44,177 bases of DNA from Azonexus sp. (GTDB taxonomy: Bacteria; Pseudomonadota; Gammaproteobacteria; Burkholderiales; Rhodocyclaceae). The notes beneath the pieces were generated by a model that was given only the letters and a program-made list of their open reading frames with translations, did no database searches and was not told the DNA's origin. Each line of letters begins with the position of its first letter. The stretch's first letter is position 1. Positions 43,750 to 44,177 of this stretch are shown here, piece after piece. Where the stretch lies: contig JAISPT010000057.1 of NCBI GenBank assembly GCA_031274715.1, forward strand, positions 1 through 44,177, given 5' to 3'. The translations under genes were made by a program, and so were the position numbers.

Positions 43750-43880
43750 GGCTTCTTCACTTCCTGTGCATCGTGCCTGTCGCGGCGCAACGGGGCGGTG
43801 GGGTCCTTGTGCAGCAGCGGCAGCAGAGCGCCGAGCAATACGGCGCCGACGAGCGCCAGGACGATCCAGCCTTGATTCAT
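43746..43880 (-). CDS. 44-residue single-pass membrane protein
   Basis: It starts MNQGWIVLALVGAVLLGALL, one membrane segment, followed by a charged tail (HKDPTAPLRRDRHDAQEVKK). The ATG at 43880 follows a strong AAGGAGA site. It overlaps slyX by four bases, so it heads the operon small protein - slyX - DHH phosphoesterase. I do not know the family. Confidence 0.65.
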   Translation of the reverse strand: MNQGWIVLALVGAVLLGALLPLLHKDPTAPLRRDRHDAQEVKKP

Positions 43881-44078
43881 GTCGTTCTCCTTGAAGCGAG
43901 GGCGAATCTTACTGCCGTACCGTTGCCGTTGTCGCGTCGAATGCGCTGTTCTGGCAACGCATCGGGTCTGGCGGGGGAGTGGTGATGGAGCCGTCGGCGC
44001 CATAGTCTATTGACTGTCGCGGTAGCGGGGATGAGCGCCGTTCTTGGCGCTCCCGTCGGCCTTTCGGCGAATAATGTG

Positions 44079-44106
44079 TTGACAGGAAATTTTTGCAGTC
44101 TACAAT
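44079..44106 (+). promoter_or_regulatory. sigma-70 promoter of tRNA-Val
   Basis: A perfect TTGACA (44079-44084), a 16-bp spacer and TACAAT (44101-44106) lie 13 bases before the tRNA, with GCGC following the -10 box. Confidence 0.75.
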
Positions 44107-44119
44107 GCGCACCTTCTTC

Positions 44120-44177
44120 AGGCGGTTAGCTCAGTTGGTTAGAGCGCCACGTTGACATCGTGGAGGTCGTTGGTTCG
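44120..44177 (+). tRNA. tRNA-Val (GAC), cut by the window edge
   Basis: The D arm GCTCAGTTGGTTAGAGC and the anticodon stem CCACG/CGTGG with loop TTGACAT (anticodon GAC) are present. The sequence ends within the T loop (GGTTCG), so the 3' acceptor strand is missing. Confidence 0.9.

Overview
The window looks like chromosomal DNA of a GC-rich betaproteobacterium, most likely Rhodocyclales (Dechloromonas/Azospira/Accumulibacter-like). The lineage call is inferred from the families present: class I fumarase, KdoO-type Kdo hydroxylase, hpnCDE squalene genes, and the small DUF3567-like and DUF3460-like proteins, which I know mainly from Betaproteobacteria. No database search was possible.

Layout. 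1-2110: a stand-alone acetolactate synthase (minus strand) behind an ivbL-like attenuation leader and terminator. 2215-5586: a degenerate receiver/GGDEF protein, class I fumarase and a YqhA membrane protein. 5834-18267: an acetate-related block with acetyl-CoA synthetase, a single-domain response regulator, a membrane sensor fused to a DEDDh exonuclease, a cNMP/CBS/nucleotidyltransferase protein, a degenerate exonuclease, and a Na+/solute symporter with its DUF4212 partner. An old yellow enzyme, a PD-(D/E)XK nuclease-like gene and a tiny membrane protein sit inside this block as an apparent insertion. 18305-25678: tRNA-Ser, prfC, moaE, a lipoprotein, clpB with a sigma-32 type promoter, a DUF2502 protein, DUF1684 and DUF4395. 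25729-33935: an aminotransferase, small conserved proteins, a Pat-type protein acetyltransferase, Kdo hydroxylase, OsmC, a shortened methyltransferase and SelU. 33940-37141: divergent tesA/ybbA, then a DUF59 - NnrS-like - hemerythrin operon with an FNR/DNR box at the position expected for activation. 37171-40044: the hpnCDE operon. 40099-42173: tRNA-Leu followed by a scarred zone with a broken IS200-like element, a frameshifted AraC regulator and an 8-bp tandem repeat. 42174-44177: DUF805, a DHH phosphoesterase, slyX, a small membrane protein and the start of tRNA-Val.

How the genes may work together. Acetate use is the main theme: Acs activates acetate, the symporter may import it, the Pat-type enzyme about 20 kb away is the family that inactivates Acs by lysine acetylation, and the receiver, sensor-exonuclease and nucleotidyltransferase genes between them look like a signalling layer. 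The second coherent unit is the DUF59/NnrS/hemerythrin operon, which reads as a low-oxygen or nitric-oxide response. The most unusual items are the pseudo-kinase/exonuclease fusion, the exonuclease paralogue that has lost its catalytic residues, and a three-copy intergenic repeat whose hairpin shows compensatory base changes.
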